Shown in pieces: positions 18,106-26,870 of a stretch of DNA of 64,000 nucleotides. A program made the position numbers and the translations under genes. Every line of letters starts with the position of its first letter. Positions within the stretch are counted from its first letter, which is position 1. The notes beneath the pieces are model-generated. The model saw only the letters and a list, made by a program, of their open reading frames with translations, was not told where the DNA came from and did no database searches. Source of the DNA: Actinoplanes subtropicus (GTDB taxonomy: Bacteria; Actinomycetota; Actinomycetes; Mycobacteriales; Micromonosporaceae); the NCBI RefSeq assembly GCF_000721705.1, contig NZ_JOJL01000009.1, positions 62,001 to 126,000 of the forward strand, written 5' to 3'.

Positions 18106-19749
18106 ATGACAGACGTTCTGGCAGACCTGCTCTTCGTCGGCGGTCCCGTGCTCACCATCGACGGCGCCCGGACCCGGGCCCGCGCCCTCGCCGTCCGCGA
18201 CGGCCGGATCCTCGCGGTCGGCCACGGCCTCGACGACCTGCGCGGGCCGAAGACCGAGGTGGTCGACCTCCGCGGGCGCCTGCTGCTGCCGGGTTTCCAG
18301 GACGCCCACGTGCACGCGGTGTACGGCGGCATCGAGATGGGCCAGTGCGATCTGACCGGGATCGTCGGCCCCGAGGAAACCCTGACCAAGATCCGCGAGT
18401 ACGCCGAGTCGCACCCCGGCGCGGGCTGGATCACCGGCAGCGGCTGGTCGCTGGAGAGCTTCCCCGGCGGCGTACCCACCCGCGGCCTGCTGGACCGGGT
18501 CGTGCCGGACCGGCCGGTCTACCTCACCAACCGCGACCATCACGGCGCCTGGGTCAACACGGTGGCGCTCGGCCGGGCCGGCCTCACCCGGGACACCCCC
18601 GACCCGGCGGACGGCGTCATCAACCGCGACGCGGGCGGCGAACCGGTGGGCTGCCTGCAGGAGGGTGCCATGGGGCTGGTCGCCAGGCTCATCCCCCCGA
18701 CGACGTTCCAGGAGCGGCTCGACGGCCTGCTCCGGGCGCAGCGGCTGCTGCACTCGCTGGGCATCACCGGCTGGCAGGACGCGCTGCTCGGGGACCAGCA
18801 GGGCCACCCCAACCCGGCCGACGCCTACCGGGCCGCCGCGCTCGACGGCACGCTCACCGCCACCGTCACCGGCGCCCTGTGGTGGGAGCGGGACCGCGGC
18901 GCCGAGCAGATCGCCGGGCTCGTCGAGGCCCGCCGGCGGTTCAGCACCGGCCGCCTCACCTGCTCGACCGTCAAGATCATGCAGGACGGCGTCGCCGAGA
19001 ACCACACGGCCGCCATGACCGAGCCGTACCTGGACAAGTGCGGCTGCGCGACCGCGAACCGCGGCCTCAGCTTCGTCGATCCGGCCGCGCTCGCCGAGTA
19101 CGTCACCGCGCTGGACGGCCTCGACTTCCAGGTCCACTTCCACGCCCTGGGCGACCGCGCGGTCCGCGAGGCGCTCGACGCGGTCGAGGCGGCGCGGCGG
19201 GCCAACGGCTTCCGGGACACCCGCCCCCACCTGGCCCACCTCCAGGTGATCCAGCCCGACGACCTGCCCCGCTTCCGCCGGCTCGGCGCCACCGCGAACA
19301 TCCAGCCGCTGTGGGCGGCGCACGAGCCGCAGATGGACGAGCTGACCATCCCGTTCCTCGGCCCGGAGCGGGCCGAGCGGCAATACCTCTTCGCCGACCT
19401 TCTGCGTACGGGGGCGACGCTCGCCGCCGGCAGCGACTGGCCGGTCAGCGACGCCGACCCGATCCAGGGCATGCACGTCGCGGTCAACCGGGCCGTCCCC
19501 GGCTCGACCGCCCCGGCGTTCCTGCCCGATCAGCGGCTCGACCTGGCGACCGCGCTGGCCGCGTACACCGCCGGCACCGCGTACGTGAACCACCGCGACG
19601 ACAGCGGCAGCCTGCGCGCCGGCAACGTCGCCGACCTCGTCGTCCTCGACCGGGACCCGTTCGACGGCCCGGCCGACGCCATCGGCGCCACCAAGGTGGC
19701 GCTGACCTGGGTCTCCGGGGAGCTGGTGCACGCCGCGCCGGACGCCTGA
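18106..19749 (+). CDS. Amidohydrolase family 3 (YtcJ-like) metal-dependent hydrolase
   Basis: 547 residues from ATG 18106; an upstream GTG at 18061 is in frame but lies in the operator. Metal-site and family motifs: DAHVHAVYGG (first HxH), HFHALGDRAVREALDAVE, HLAHLQVI, and GSDWPVSDADP (metal Asp). C-terminus returns to the small composite beta domain (GNVADLVVLDRDPFDG). Cytoplasmic. The family hydrolyses amide bonds in diverse N-substituted compounds; the substrate is unknown, but the adjacent peptide-type transporter and shared operator suggest it acts on the imported molecule. Confidence 0.9.
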   Translation: MTDVLADLLFVGGPVLTIDGARTRARALAVRDGRILAVGHGLDDLRGPKTEVVDLRGRLLLPGFQDAHVHAVYGGIEMGQCDLTGIVGPEETLTKIREYAESHPGAGWITGSGWSLESFPGGVPTRGLLDRVVPDRPVYLTNRDHHGAWVNTVALGRAGLTRDTPDPADGVINRDAGGEPVGCLQEGAMGLVARLIPPTTFQERLDGLLRAQRLLHSLGITGWQDALLGDQQGHPNPADAYRAAALDGTLTATVTGALWWERDRGAEQIAGLVEARRRFSTGRLTCSTVKIMQDGVAENHTAAMTEPYLDKCGCATANRGLSFVDPAALAEYVTALDGLDFQVHFHALGDRAVREALDAVEAARRANGFRDTRPHLAHLQVIQPDDLPRFRRLGATANIQPLWAAHEPQMDELTIPFLGPERAERQYLFADLLRTGATLAAGSDWPVSDADPIQGMHVAVNRAVPGSTAPAFLPDQRLDLATALAAYTAGTAYVNHRDDSGSLRAGNVADLVVLDRDPFDGPADAIGATKVALTWVSGELVHAAPDA

Positions 19750-19752
19750 GCC

Positions 19753-19768
19753 GCTCCCCGACGGGAGC
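19753..19768 (+). terminator. Weak hairpin after the amidohydrolase gene
   Basis: GCTCCC-CGAC-GGGAGC forms a 6-bp stem four bases after the stop codon. No U-tract follows, as is common in high-GC actinomycetes. Weak evidence. Confidence 0.3.
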
Positions 19769-19830
19769 ACCTGGGTTGCGCCTCCGGCGAAGGCCAAAAG
19801 ATCAGACACATCTTTGCCGATGGACCGGGC

Positions 19831-21273
19831 ATGACCGCCGCCGACCTCCTCTCCCCGGACCCCCTCCTGCATCTGCTGCGGCGGGCCACCTACGGCCCGA
19901 GGCCCGCCGCCGTCGCCGAGATCCGCCGGCTCGGCGCGGCGGCGTGGCTGGACGCCCAGCTCGACCCGGCGTCGATCGACGACCCCGTCGCGGACGACCT
20001 GGTGGCGCGGTTCCCGTGGTGCACGGCGACGATTCCGGCGATCCGCGCCGCCGCGGCGGCCAAGACCCTCAAGGTGTACGACTGGACACCGGTCTGGCAG
20101 GTCAGCTTCGCCACCTTCGCCCGCGCGGTCTGGAGCAAGCGGCAACTGCTCGAGGTGATGACCGAGTTCTGGTCGAACCACTTCAACGTGATCTGCCCGG
20201 ACGGCGACACCTGGGACAGCCGCGCCGACTACGACGCGGCCGTGCTCCGTACGTACGCGCTGGGAAGTTTTTCGGATCTTTTGAAGGCCGTCGTCCGGCA
20301 CCCGGCGATGCTCACCTACCTCGACAACCGGTCGTCGACCAAGGCCGCCCCGAACGAGAACTACGGCCGTGAGCTGCTCGAACTGCACACCGTCGGGATA
20401 CCGTACGGGGAATCCGACGTGCGCGACGCCGCCCGCCTGCTCACCGGCCTGACCGTCGACAACGCCACCGGCCTCTACCGATACGACCCGGCCCGGCACG
20501 CGGTCGGCGCGGTGACCGTCCTCGGCTTCTCGCACCCCAACCCGAGCGCCGACGGCGGCGAGCAGGCGGTCCTCGCCCTGCTCGACTACCTGGCGCTGCA
20601 CCCGTCGACGGCCCGCCGGATCGTCACCAAGCTCTGCGTCCGGTTCGTCGCGGACGACCCGCCGGTCAGCCTGATCACCAGCCTGATGAAGGTCTACCTG
20701 GACAACCGGTCGGCGATCGCGCCGGTGCTGCGCGCCCTCTTCGCGTCGCCGGAGTTCGCGGCGTCGATCGGGGCGAAGACCCGGACGCCGTACGAGGACA
20801 TCGTGGCCACCCTGCGCACGCTCGACTACGGTCCCGAGCCCGCCGGCACCAAGGCGATCGAGTCGCTCTACTGGACCTGCGCGAACGCCGGTCAGGCGCC
20901 GCTGGCCTGGGGCCCGCCCAACGGCTACCCCGACGTCGCGGCCGCCTGGGTCTCGCCGGCGAGCCAACTGGTGCGCTGGAACGCCCACCTGAACGTGGGC
21001 GCCGGCTACTGGCCGGCCACCCTGGTGCGGCCGCCGTCGCTGCTCGCGGCGTTCGCCGGGACGCCGACGCCGGCCACCTACGGCGCGCTGATCGACGCCA
21101 CGTCCCTCCGCCTGTTGCAGACGACCCTGCCGGACCCGCAGCGGGAGGCGCTGGCCGGCTTCTTCGGCAAGACCACGGCGAGCCCGGTCGGGGCCAAGGA
21201 CCCGGCGATCGACTGGATGTTCCCGTACCTGATGGCCATGCTGCTCAACTCCCCGACCTTCGCGCTGCGCTGA
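19831..21273 (+). CDS. DUF1800 domain protein
   Basis: 480 residues from ATG 19831. Begins with the DUF1800 signature LLRRATYGPRPAAVAEIRRL and continues with TEFWSNHFNV, NYGRELLELHTVG (the best conserved family motif), DAARLLTGL and WGPPNGYPDV. No signal peptide is evident. DUF1800 genes are commonly paired with a DUF1501 gene, as here (11 bases apart), and are of unknown biochemical function. The pair is probably an operon. Confidence 0.9.
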   Translation: MTAADLLSPDPLLHLLRRATYGPRPAAVAEIRRLGAAAWLDAQLDPASIDDPVADDLVARFPWCTATIPAIRAAAAAKTLKVYDWTPVWQVSFATFARAVWSKRQLLEVMTEFWSNHFNVICPDGDTWDSRADYDAAVLRTYALGSFSDLLKAVVRHPAMLTYLDNRSSTKAAPNENYGRELLELHTVGIPYGESDVRDAARLLTGLTVDNATGLYRYDPARHAVGAVTVLGFSHPNPSADGGEQAVLALLDYLALHPSTARRIVTKLCVRFVADDPPVSLITSLMKVYLDNRSAIAPVLRALFASPEFAASIGAKTRTPYEDIVATLRTLDYGPEPAGTKAIESLYWTCANAGQAPLAWGPPNGYPDVAAAWVSPASQLVRWNAHLNVGAGYWPATLVRPPSLLAAFAGTPTPATYGALIDATSLRLLQTTLPDPQREALAGFFGKTTASPVGAKDPAIDWMFPYLMAMLLNSPTFALR

Positions 21274-21284
21274 GGAGCGACACC

Positions 21285-22502
21285 TTGACCGAGATCCTGT
21301 GCAAGCGCCGGACCCTGCTCGCCGGCGCGGCGGCCGGCCTGACCGCGACGCTGCTCGACACCCGCTTCGCCTTCGCCGCCGGCCCGGCCGCCGGCCGGGA
21401 CGTGTTCGTGCTGCTCTCGCTGCGCGGCGGGTTCGACGGACTGTCCGCGATCGTGCCGGCGGCCGACCCGGACTACTACGCGCTGCGGCCGACCATCGGC
21501 GTACCGCAAGGGCAGTTGCTCGCCGGCGACGGCTTCTTCGGCCTGCACCCCGCGCTCGCCCCGCTGCTGCCGTATTGGCAGGCCGGCACGTTCGCTGCGG
21601 TGCACGCCGCGGGGCAGCCGGCGCCGAACCGGTCGCATTTCGCGGCGATGGAGGAGTTGGAGCGGGCCGCGCCGGGCACCTCGATCCGCACCGGCTGGCT
21701 CGACCGGGTGCTCGGCGGGTTCGGCTCGCCGGCCGGGTTCGGCGGCGTCTCGGTCGGCAGCGCCCGGCCCGCCCGGGTGCTGGCCGGCGGCGCCCCGCAC
21801 CTCGGCCTGTCCTCGGTGGACGGCTTCAAGCTCGACGGCGACCTGGACGGGCGGCCGCTCGCCGCCACGATGGCCAAGCTGTACCAGGGCGCGCCGGACG
21901 CACTGGCCACCAACACCGGCCAGATGCTCGGCGCGCTCGGCACGGCCAAGCAGTTGCGGGCCGCCGGGTACGCGCCCGCCGCGAGCTACCCGGCGACCGA
22001 CCTCGGCAACGCGCTCAAGGACGTGGCGCGGCTGGTCAAGGCCGACGTCGGGCTGCGCACGGCGACGCTCGACTGCGGCGACTGGGACATGCACGAGGAC
22101 CTCGGCGCCGCCGTCTCGGGCAAGCGCTTCTACGACCACCTGAACGCGCTCGCGACCGCACTGGCCGCCTTCGCCGCCGACCTCGGCCCGGACGGGATGC
22201 GCAAGGTCACCCTCGTGACGATCAGCGAGTTCGGCCGGCGGGTCGCGCAGAACGGCTCCGGCGGGCTCGACCACGGCTACGGCAACGCCATGCTGCTGCT
22301 CGGCGGAAACGTCAAAGGCGGTCGGGTGTACGGGCAATGGCCGGGCCTCGCCGCGTCCCGGCTCGTCGACGGCGACCTCGCGGTGACCACCGACTACCGC
22401 GCGGTGATCGCCGAGGTGCTGCGGACGCGCTGCGGGCTGACCGACACCTCGGCGGTCTTCCCGGGCGTGACCGGCTCCGCCCTGGGCCTCGTCGCCGCCT
22501 AG
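21285..22502 (+). CDS. DUF1501 domain secreted protein
   Basis: 405 residues with a TTG start supported by AGGAGCG upstream. N-terminal KRRTLLAGAAAGLTATLL resembles a Tat-type signal peptide. DUF1501 motifs: LLSLRGGFDGLSAIVPAADPDYY, HPALAPLLPYWQAG, and later TISEFGRRVAQNGSGGLDHG. The fold is in the alkaline-phosphatase/sulfatase-like group, but the activity is unproven. Partner of the DUF1800 protein. Its TAG overlaps the stop of the converging roadblock gene in a shared CTAG. Confidence 0.9.
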   Translation: MTEILCKRRTLLAGAAAGLTATLLDTRFAFAAGPAAGRDVFVLLSLRGGFDGLSAIVPAADPDYYALRPTIGVPQGQLLAGDGFFGLHPALAPLLPYWQAGTFAAVHAAGQPAPNRSHFAAMEELERAAPGTSIRTGWLDRVLGGFGSPAGFGGVSVGSARPARVLAGGAPHLGLSSVDGFKLDGDLDGRPLAATMAKLYQGAPDALATNTGQMLGALGTAKQLRAAGYAPAASYPATDLGNALKDVARLVKADVGLRTATLDCGDWDMHEDLGAAVSGKRFYDHLNALATALAAFAADLGPDGMRKVTLVTISEFGRRVAQNGSGGLDHGYGNAMLLLGGNVKGGRVYGQWPGLAASRLVDGDLAVTTDYRAVIAEVLRTRCGLTDTSAVFPGVTGSALGLVAA

Positions 22503-22870
22503 ATCTCGAAGTTCTGCTCGATGATCCGCAACCGGTGCCGGGCCATGGCCAGGTTGGCCCGGTCCCGGCGGAGCGCGAGATAGATGAACAGGCCCTTGCC
22601 CGACCGGCCGGTAATCGGGCGGAGCAGGTGGTACTGCGTGTCCAGGGTGACGAGGACGTCCTCGATCTTCTCGGTGATGCCCAGCAGTTCCATGGTGCGC
22701 ATCTTGGCCACCAGCACCTCGGTGTTGGCCGCGCCGGCGACCACCGGGTCGAACTCCTGGCCGCCGCCCGCCGTGCCGAGGGTCATGCCGCTGGTCCGGT
22801 CGACGACCGCCGCGGCGATCGCCCCGTCGATCTGCAGCGCTTCCTTGAGCGCCACCCCTAGCTCAGCCAT
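22499..22870 (-). CDS. Roadblock/LC7-like small protein
   Basis: 123 residues from ATG 22870, with GGAGGACGGCAG just upstream; a longer in-frame start at 22960 is not supported. The pattern (ALKEALQIDGAIAAAVVDRTSGMTLG, then a helix with KMRTMELLG and VLVTLDTQYHLLRPI) matches the roadblock/LC7 fold found in actinobacterial GTPase-switch operons. Here no MglA-like GTPase or histidine kinase partner lies beside it. Cytoplasmic; exact role unknown. Confidence 0.75.
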   Translation of the reverse strand: MAELGVALKEALQIDGAIAAAVVDRTSGMTLGTAGGGQEFDPVVAGAANTEVLVAKMRTMELLGITEKIEDVLVTLDTQYHLLRPITGRSGKGLFIYLALRRDRANLAMARHRLRIIEQNFEI

Positions 22871-23000
22871 CTGCCGTCCTCCGATCACGAAACGTGTCTT
22901 GGTCGATTGCCCGAGGATGTGCGGCCCGTACGCCGCCGGGCCGGACTCATCGTGCGTCACTTGAAGATTTTTGCAAGTACAAAGATACTAAATTACTGTG

Positions 23001-24671
23001 ATGAGACGGGTAAGCGATCTGTTGCCGCAGCGCTCGGACTGGAACGCGCTCCGGCATGCCCCACGCCGCGACCTGGTGGCCGGGGTGACCGTCGCGGTCG
23101 TGGCGCTGCCGCTGGCCCTGGCCTTCGGTGTCGCCTCCGGCCTGGGCGCCCAGGCCGGGCTGATCACGGCGGTGGTGGCCGGTGCCCTGGCGGCGATCTT
23201 CGGCGGGTCGAACCTGCAGGTCTCCGGGCCGACCGGCGCGATGACCGTGGTGCTGCTCCCGGTGGTGCACCGGTTCGGGCGCACCGGCGTGCTGATGGTC
23301 GGCCTGCTGGCCGGTCTGCTGCTGGTCGCGATGGCGTTCGCCCGGCTCGGCCGCTACCTGCGGTACCTGCCGGTTCCGGTGGTCGAGGGCTTCACCGCGG
23401 GCATCGCGGTCGTGATCGGCCTCCAGCAGGTGCCCGCGGCGCTGGGAGTCGCCGGCGCGCACGGCGACAAGGTGTGGTCGGTGGCGGCGGATGCGGTGAT
23501 CCGGTTCGCCGGGCATCCGCGGCCGGCGCCGATCCTGGTGGCCGCGGGCGTCGCCGCGCTGATGCTGCTCGGGGCGCGCTGGCGGCCGGTCGTGCCGTTC
23601 TCCCTGCTCGGCATCCTCGTGGCGACAGTGCTGGCGGAGACCACGGGCCTGCCGCTGGCCCGGATCGGCGCGCTGCCGGCCGGTTTCGCGGCGCCGTCGC
23701 TGGCCTTCCTCGACTGGCGGGCGCTGCCCGGGCTGCTGCCCGCGGCGGGCGCGGTCGCCGCGCTGGCGGCGTTGGAGAGCCTGCTGTCCGCGACGGTCGC
23801 CGACGCGATGAGCGTCGACGAGCGCCACGACCCCGACCGGGAGCTGTTCGGGCAGGGCATCGCGAACCTGGTGACGCCCGTCCTGGGCGGCGTGCCCGGC
23901 ACGGCCGCGATCGCCCGCACCGCGGTCAGCGTGCGCGCCGGCGCACGCTCCAAGCTGGCCGCCTTCACCCACGCCGCCGCCCTGGCGGGCGTGGTGCTGC
24001 TGGCCGCACCGCTGGTGTCCCGGATCCCGATGGCCGCGCTCGCCGGGGTCCTGATCGCCACCGCGGTCCGGATGGTCCAGGCCGCGTCGCTGCTCGCCCT
24101 GATCCGAGCCACCCGCCGCGACGCGATCGTCCTGGTGCTCACCTTCGGCGTCACGGTCTTCTTCGACCTGGTGACGGCGGTGGCGGCCGGCATCGGCGTC
24201 GCGGTCGTGCTGGCGCTGCGCGCGGTCGCCCGCACGGCCCGCCTCGAACGCGTGCCGATCGACCGCGACGACCGGCACGCCGAGGAGCAGGCCCTGCTCG
24301 ACCAGCACATCGTCGCGTACCGCCTGGACGGCCCGCTGTTCTTCGCGGCCGCCCACGACTTCCTGCTGGAGCTGAGCGAGGTCGCCGACGTCCGCGTGGT
24401 GATCCTGCGCATGTCACGGGTCTCGACCATCGACGCCACCGGCGCCCACATCCTCGACGACACCATCACCCGCCTCCAGCGGCGCGGCATCGCGGTTCTG
24501 CTGTCCGGCATCGATCCCAGCCACCAGCAGGTGCTCTCCGCGCTCGGGGTCGCCGCCCGCCTGCGCCGGGACGACCTGGTCTTCCCCGACACCCCGGCGG
24601 CCATCGACCGGGCCCGCCACCTGCTGCACCTCGATCCCGCCGACTCCGTCACCGAGGCGGCATCCGTGTGA
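23001..24671 (+). CDS. SulP family anion transporter with STAS domain
   Basis: 556 residues from ATG 23001 (GTG 22998 directly upstream is an alternative). N-terminal hydrophobic domain opens with RRDLVAGVTVAVVALPLALAF and has FGGSNLQVSGPTGAMTVVL, the SulP signature. About ten to twelve membrane segments follow. The cytoplasmic C-terminus (about residues 425-545) is a STAS domain: IVAYRLDGPLFFAAA, and MSRVSTIDATGAHILDD with the phosphorylatable-type Ser/Thr loop. Imports sulfate, bicarbonate or another anion; substrate not deducible. Upstream bases are unusually AT-rich and may contain its promoter. Confidence 0.93.
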   Translation: MRRVSDLLPQRSDWNALRHAPRRDLVAGVTVAVVALPLALAFGVASGLGAQAGLITAVVAGALAAIFGGSNLQVSGPTGAMTVVLLPVVHRFGRTGVLMVGLLAGLLLVAMAFARLGRYLRYLPVPVVEGFTAGIAVVIGLQQVPAALGVAGAHGDKVWSVAADAVIRFAGHPRPAPILVAAGVAALMLLGARWRPVVPFSLLGILVATVLAETTGLPLARIGALPAGFAAPSLAFLDWRALPGLLPAAGAVAALAALESLLSATVADAMSVDERHDPDRELFGQGIANLVTPVLGGVPGTAAIARTAVSVRAGARSKLAAFTHAAALAGVVLLAAPLVSRIPMAALAGVLIATAVRMVQAASLLALIRATRRDAIVLVLTFGVTVFFDLVTAVAAGIGVAVVLALRAVARTARLERVPIDRDDRHAEEQALLDQHIVAYRLDGPLFFAAAHDFLLELSEVADVRVVILRMSRVSTIDATGAHILDDTITRLQRRGIAVLLSGIDPSHQQVLSALGVAARLRRDDLVFPDTPAAIDRARHLLHLDPADSVTEAASV

Positions 24672-25031
24672 CGAACAGCGGCAGTTGTCACCGTGATCGT
24701 TTCGTTGGACGAGCCCTCCGCCTCACCGTCCAGCCCGGTGAGATTGGCAGGTTTCTCAGACAGTCGCACGCGTCCCGGCCGAATCTCGTGCAGCGTGGCG
24801 CCCGGGACCCGATACGTATCCTTGTCCCGGAAAGAGCGTCTCGAGCAAGTGGCGATTCTCATGGGGATCAATGGTGTCCGGACGGTCTAACGGGTTCGCG
24901 AGCCCTGAAGGTGCGCGACCTCCACCCGGGATCACGGTAACGCCGGGTAGTGCCGACGATGACGCTCGCCTGGGCGGTACGCTTCAGGATTTGCCGATCA
25001 GCGGATGCCCCACGTTCGCTGCCCGACTTTG

Positions 25032-25119
25032 CTCTGCGCACCGCGACGCACTGCTCTGCACACCGCGACGCCCTGCTCTGCACACCGCGACGCCCTGCTC
25101 TGCACACCGCGACGCATCG
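25032..25119 (+). repeat. 22-nt tandem repeat, four direct copies
   Basis: Four consecutive 22-base units with consensus CTCTGCACACCGCGACGCCC plus TG (starts at 25032, 25054, 25076, 25098). Units 2 and 3 are identical; units 1 and 4 differ at a few bases. There are no spacers, so this is not a CRISPR array. Confidence 0.85.
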
Positions 25120-25138
25120 CTCGCCGCCCCACCTCGAT

Positions 25139-25216
25139 CTTGATGGCCCGGCGTTCAGAGCTAACGGAAAATCTGCACTCTCCGGTGGAGCGAAACATCG
25201 ATGAAGGGTCTCTGCG
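25139..25216 (+). repeat. Palindromic element, partial copy 2
   Basis: Starts with CTTGATGGCCCGGC, matching the left arm of the 5683-5785 element with three differences in 23 bases, and continues with a loop related to copy 1 (GAGCT.ACGG, AAA.TCT.CAC and TGAAG further on). The right arm is not recognisable, so this copy is truncated or diverged. It lies between the direct and inverted sets of the 22-nt repeat. Confidence 0.6.
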
Positions 25217-25272
25217 CCTCTCTGGCTGCCCGGCTGGTCCGCGCTTTCAGATCTGGATGGCGCGGCGGGGGG

Positions 25273-25316
25273 TGGTGCGTCATGGTGCGCAGAGCTGTGC
25301 GTCATGGTGCGCAGAG
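25273..25316 (-). repeat. 22-nt repeat, two inverted copies
   Basis: Units 25273-25294 and 25295-25316 are the reverse complement of the direct units at 25032-25119; on the minus strand they read CTCTGCGCACCATGACGCAC. The central GCG of the direct units is ATG here. Together the six units form a large inverted arrangement around the palindromic element copy. Confidence 0.75.
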
Positions 25317-25901
25317 CAAATGGCGGCGCGAGACCTCCGCTCATGCCGCGATTCGCTCGTTACGCAGCGTCGTGGCATGGTCGGGTGGTCGGGGGCCAGG
25401 CGCCGCTCGGCCGGGTGATCGCGGAGTAGCCGTTCGCGGCCCCGGAACTGGTCGGGATTGCCCACTGGCGCCAGACCCCTGGCCGCAGCGCGGCCCGTGC
25501 ATGGCAGCCGACCTGATCGTGAGGCTCGCTTGAGAGCTGTTGGCAAGGCGGGGCCGGAGTCGCGTCGACGACACGACCCGGATGCGTCGCGGCCGGCTAA
25601 CCCTTGTTGTTGCCGCCATTCCCGCCGTTGCCGTTGCCCGGACCCGGGACGGCAGGACCGAAGCACAAGCGGCCTGCGCCGCCTGCCGGGCCGCGTCGGT
25701 GACGCCGTCCGGCTTGGTGATTTCCGACCTGACACGTGGTCAGGGCGGGATGGATTTTCGGCATTCGCAACGCCGGCGCCGCCCGCCGCGGTGTTCGGCC
25801 GAGGACAGTGAGATCGACGCCGGGCCGGGCAGCATGATGCCGCGCGGCTTTCGCGGGCCGGCGGTGAGAGGGTTCGAGGGGAACCCATTACGATCACGGC
25901 C

Positions 25902-26702
25902 ATGAGTTCGTCCGGGCAGTTCGACAGCAGCGTCGCCCACCCTGCTCGCCGCTACAACTACTGGCTCGGCGGCAAGGACAACTTCGCCGCGGACCGGGCC
26001 TCGGGCGACGCGATCGAAGCCGCGATGCCCGGGATCCGGCTCATGGCGCTGGAGAACCGGATGTTCCTCGGACGGGCCGTCCGTTTCCTGGCCGAGCAGG
26101 GGATCGACCAGTTCCTGGACATCGGCACGGGCATCCCGGCGCCGGGCAACACGCACGAGGTCGCCCAGTCGATCACGCCGTCGGCACGGGTGGTCTACGT
26201 GGACAACGACCCGCTCGTGCTCTCGCACGCCCGCGCCCTGATGACCAGCGGGCCGGTCGGGGCGACCGCGTACCTCGACGCCGACCTGCGCGATCCCGAG
26301 TCGATCCTGAACCACCCCGACCTCGCGGCGACGCTCGACCTGACCCGCCCGGTCGGTCTGCTGCTCATCGCGGTGATTCATTTCGTCCGCGACGACGAGG
26401 ACGCCGTGGGTGTGATCAAGCGCCTGTCCGACGCCCTGGCCCCGGGCAGCTACCTGGCGATCACGCAGGCCACCTGGCAGTACCAGTCGGCCGAGTCGAT
26501 CGAGAAGCTGACCGCGGCCAACGCCGACGGCCGCTTCGTCCCGCGCAACGGCACCGAGTTGCTCGGCCTGCTCCCGCCGGGCCTGGCGCCGGTCGAGCCG
26601 GGCCTGGTCTCGGTGTCACGCTGGCGTGCCGACGATGCGCCGCAGCCACGACCGGCGGTTGAGGACGTCGCCTGCAACGGCCTGGTGGCCCGCAAGCTCT
26701 GA
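25902..26702 (+). CDS. SAM-dependent methyltransferase, DUF574/Methyltransf_19 family
   Basis: 266 residues from ATG 25902. Typical actinobacterial family start: SVAHPARRYNYWLGGKDNFAADR. SAM-binding core FLDIGTGIPAPGNTHEVAQ and acidic loop VVYVDNDPLVLSHARAL, followed by AYLDADLRDPESIL. Cytoplasmic. These proteins are very abundant in actinomycetes and their targets are mostly unknown. It stands alone, with the repeat island upstream and the ROK gene converging downstream. Confidence 0.93.
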   Translation: MSSSGQFDSSVAHPARRYNYWLGGKDNFAADRASGDAIEAAMPGIRLMALENRMFLGRAVRFLAEQGIDQFLDIGTGIPAPGNTHEVAQSITPSARVVYVDNDPLVLSHARALMTSGPVGATAYLDADLRDPESILNHPDLAATLDLTRPVGLLLIAVIHFVRDDEDAVGVIKRLSDALAPGSYLAITQATWQYQSAESIEKLTAANADGRFVPRNGTELLGLLPPGLAPVEPGLVSVSRWRADDAPQPRPAVEDVACNGLVARKL

Positions 26703-26810
26703 CCGGTCCGCCGGAAGCGTTCGAATTGGCCCTCGACGGCGACCTGCCCGAGATACGAGGTGTCATCCCGCGGCGGATGGCGCCCCGCGCCGGGCCAGGC
26801 GGGCGGCGGC

Positions 26811-26870
26811 CCGCCCGCCAGGCCGCCGCCCGCCAGGCCGCCGCCCGCCAGGCCGCCGCCCGCCAGGCGG
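26811..26870. repeat. 15-bp tandem repeat, four units
   Basis: Unit CCGCCCGCCAGGCCG at 26811, 26826, 26841 and 26856; the first three are identical and the last differs by two bases. The array ends exactly at the stop codon of the converging ROK gene (26871). Probably a slippage-prone minisatellite. Confidence 0.85.

Larger units (their letters stand above)
24672..25901. other. Gene-poor repeat island
   Basis: About 1.2 kb without a convincing gene. It contains a 22-nt unit repeated four times directly (25032-25119) and twice inverted (25273-25316), and a second copy of the palindromic element found at 5683-5785 (from 25139). Base composition and codon-position bias are weaker than in the neighbouring genes. 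Several open stretches exist, on both strands, but none has a recognisable domain and they disagree with the GC3 bias of this genome. Probably an insertion/recombination scar or regulatory DNA. Confidence 0.5.

Noticed and set aside
17977..20988. 1003-codon minus-strand reading frame
   Set aside because: Lies antisense to the amidohydrolase and DUF1800 genes, both with clear motifs. No domain in the antisense product.
24660..24871. Minus-strand open stretch beginning MIPMRIATCSRRSFRDKD that runs into the SulP 3' end
   Set aside because: Continues as antisense of the SulP gene and has no recognisable domain; not enough to call a gene.
25032..25119. Possible CRISPR array
   Set aside because: The 22-nt units are directly adjacent with no variable spacers, and no cas genes are present.
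25540..25905. Plus-strand reading frame of 121 codons with a short hydrophobic stretch
   Set aside because: No domain, weak third-position GC, and it overlaps the start of the methyltransferase. A fragment of something older cannot be excluded.
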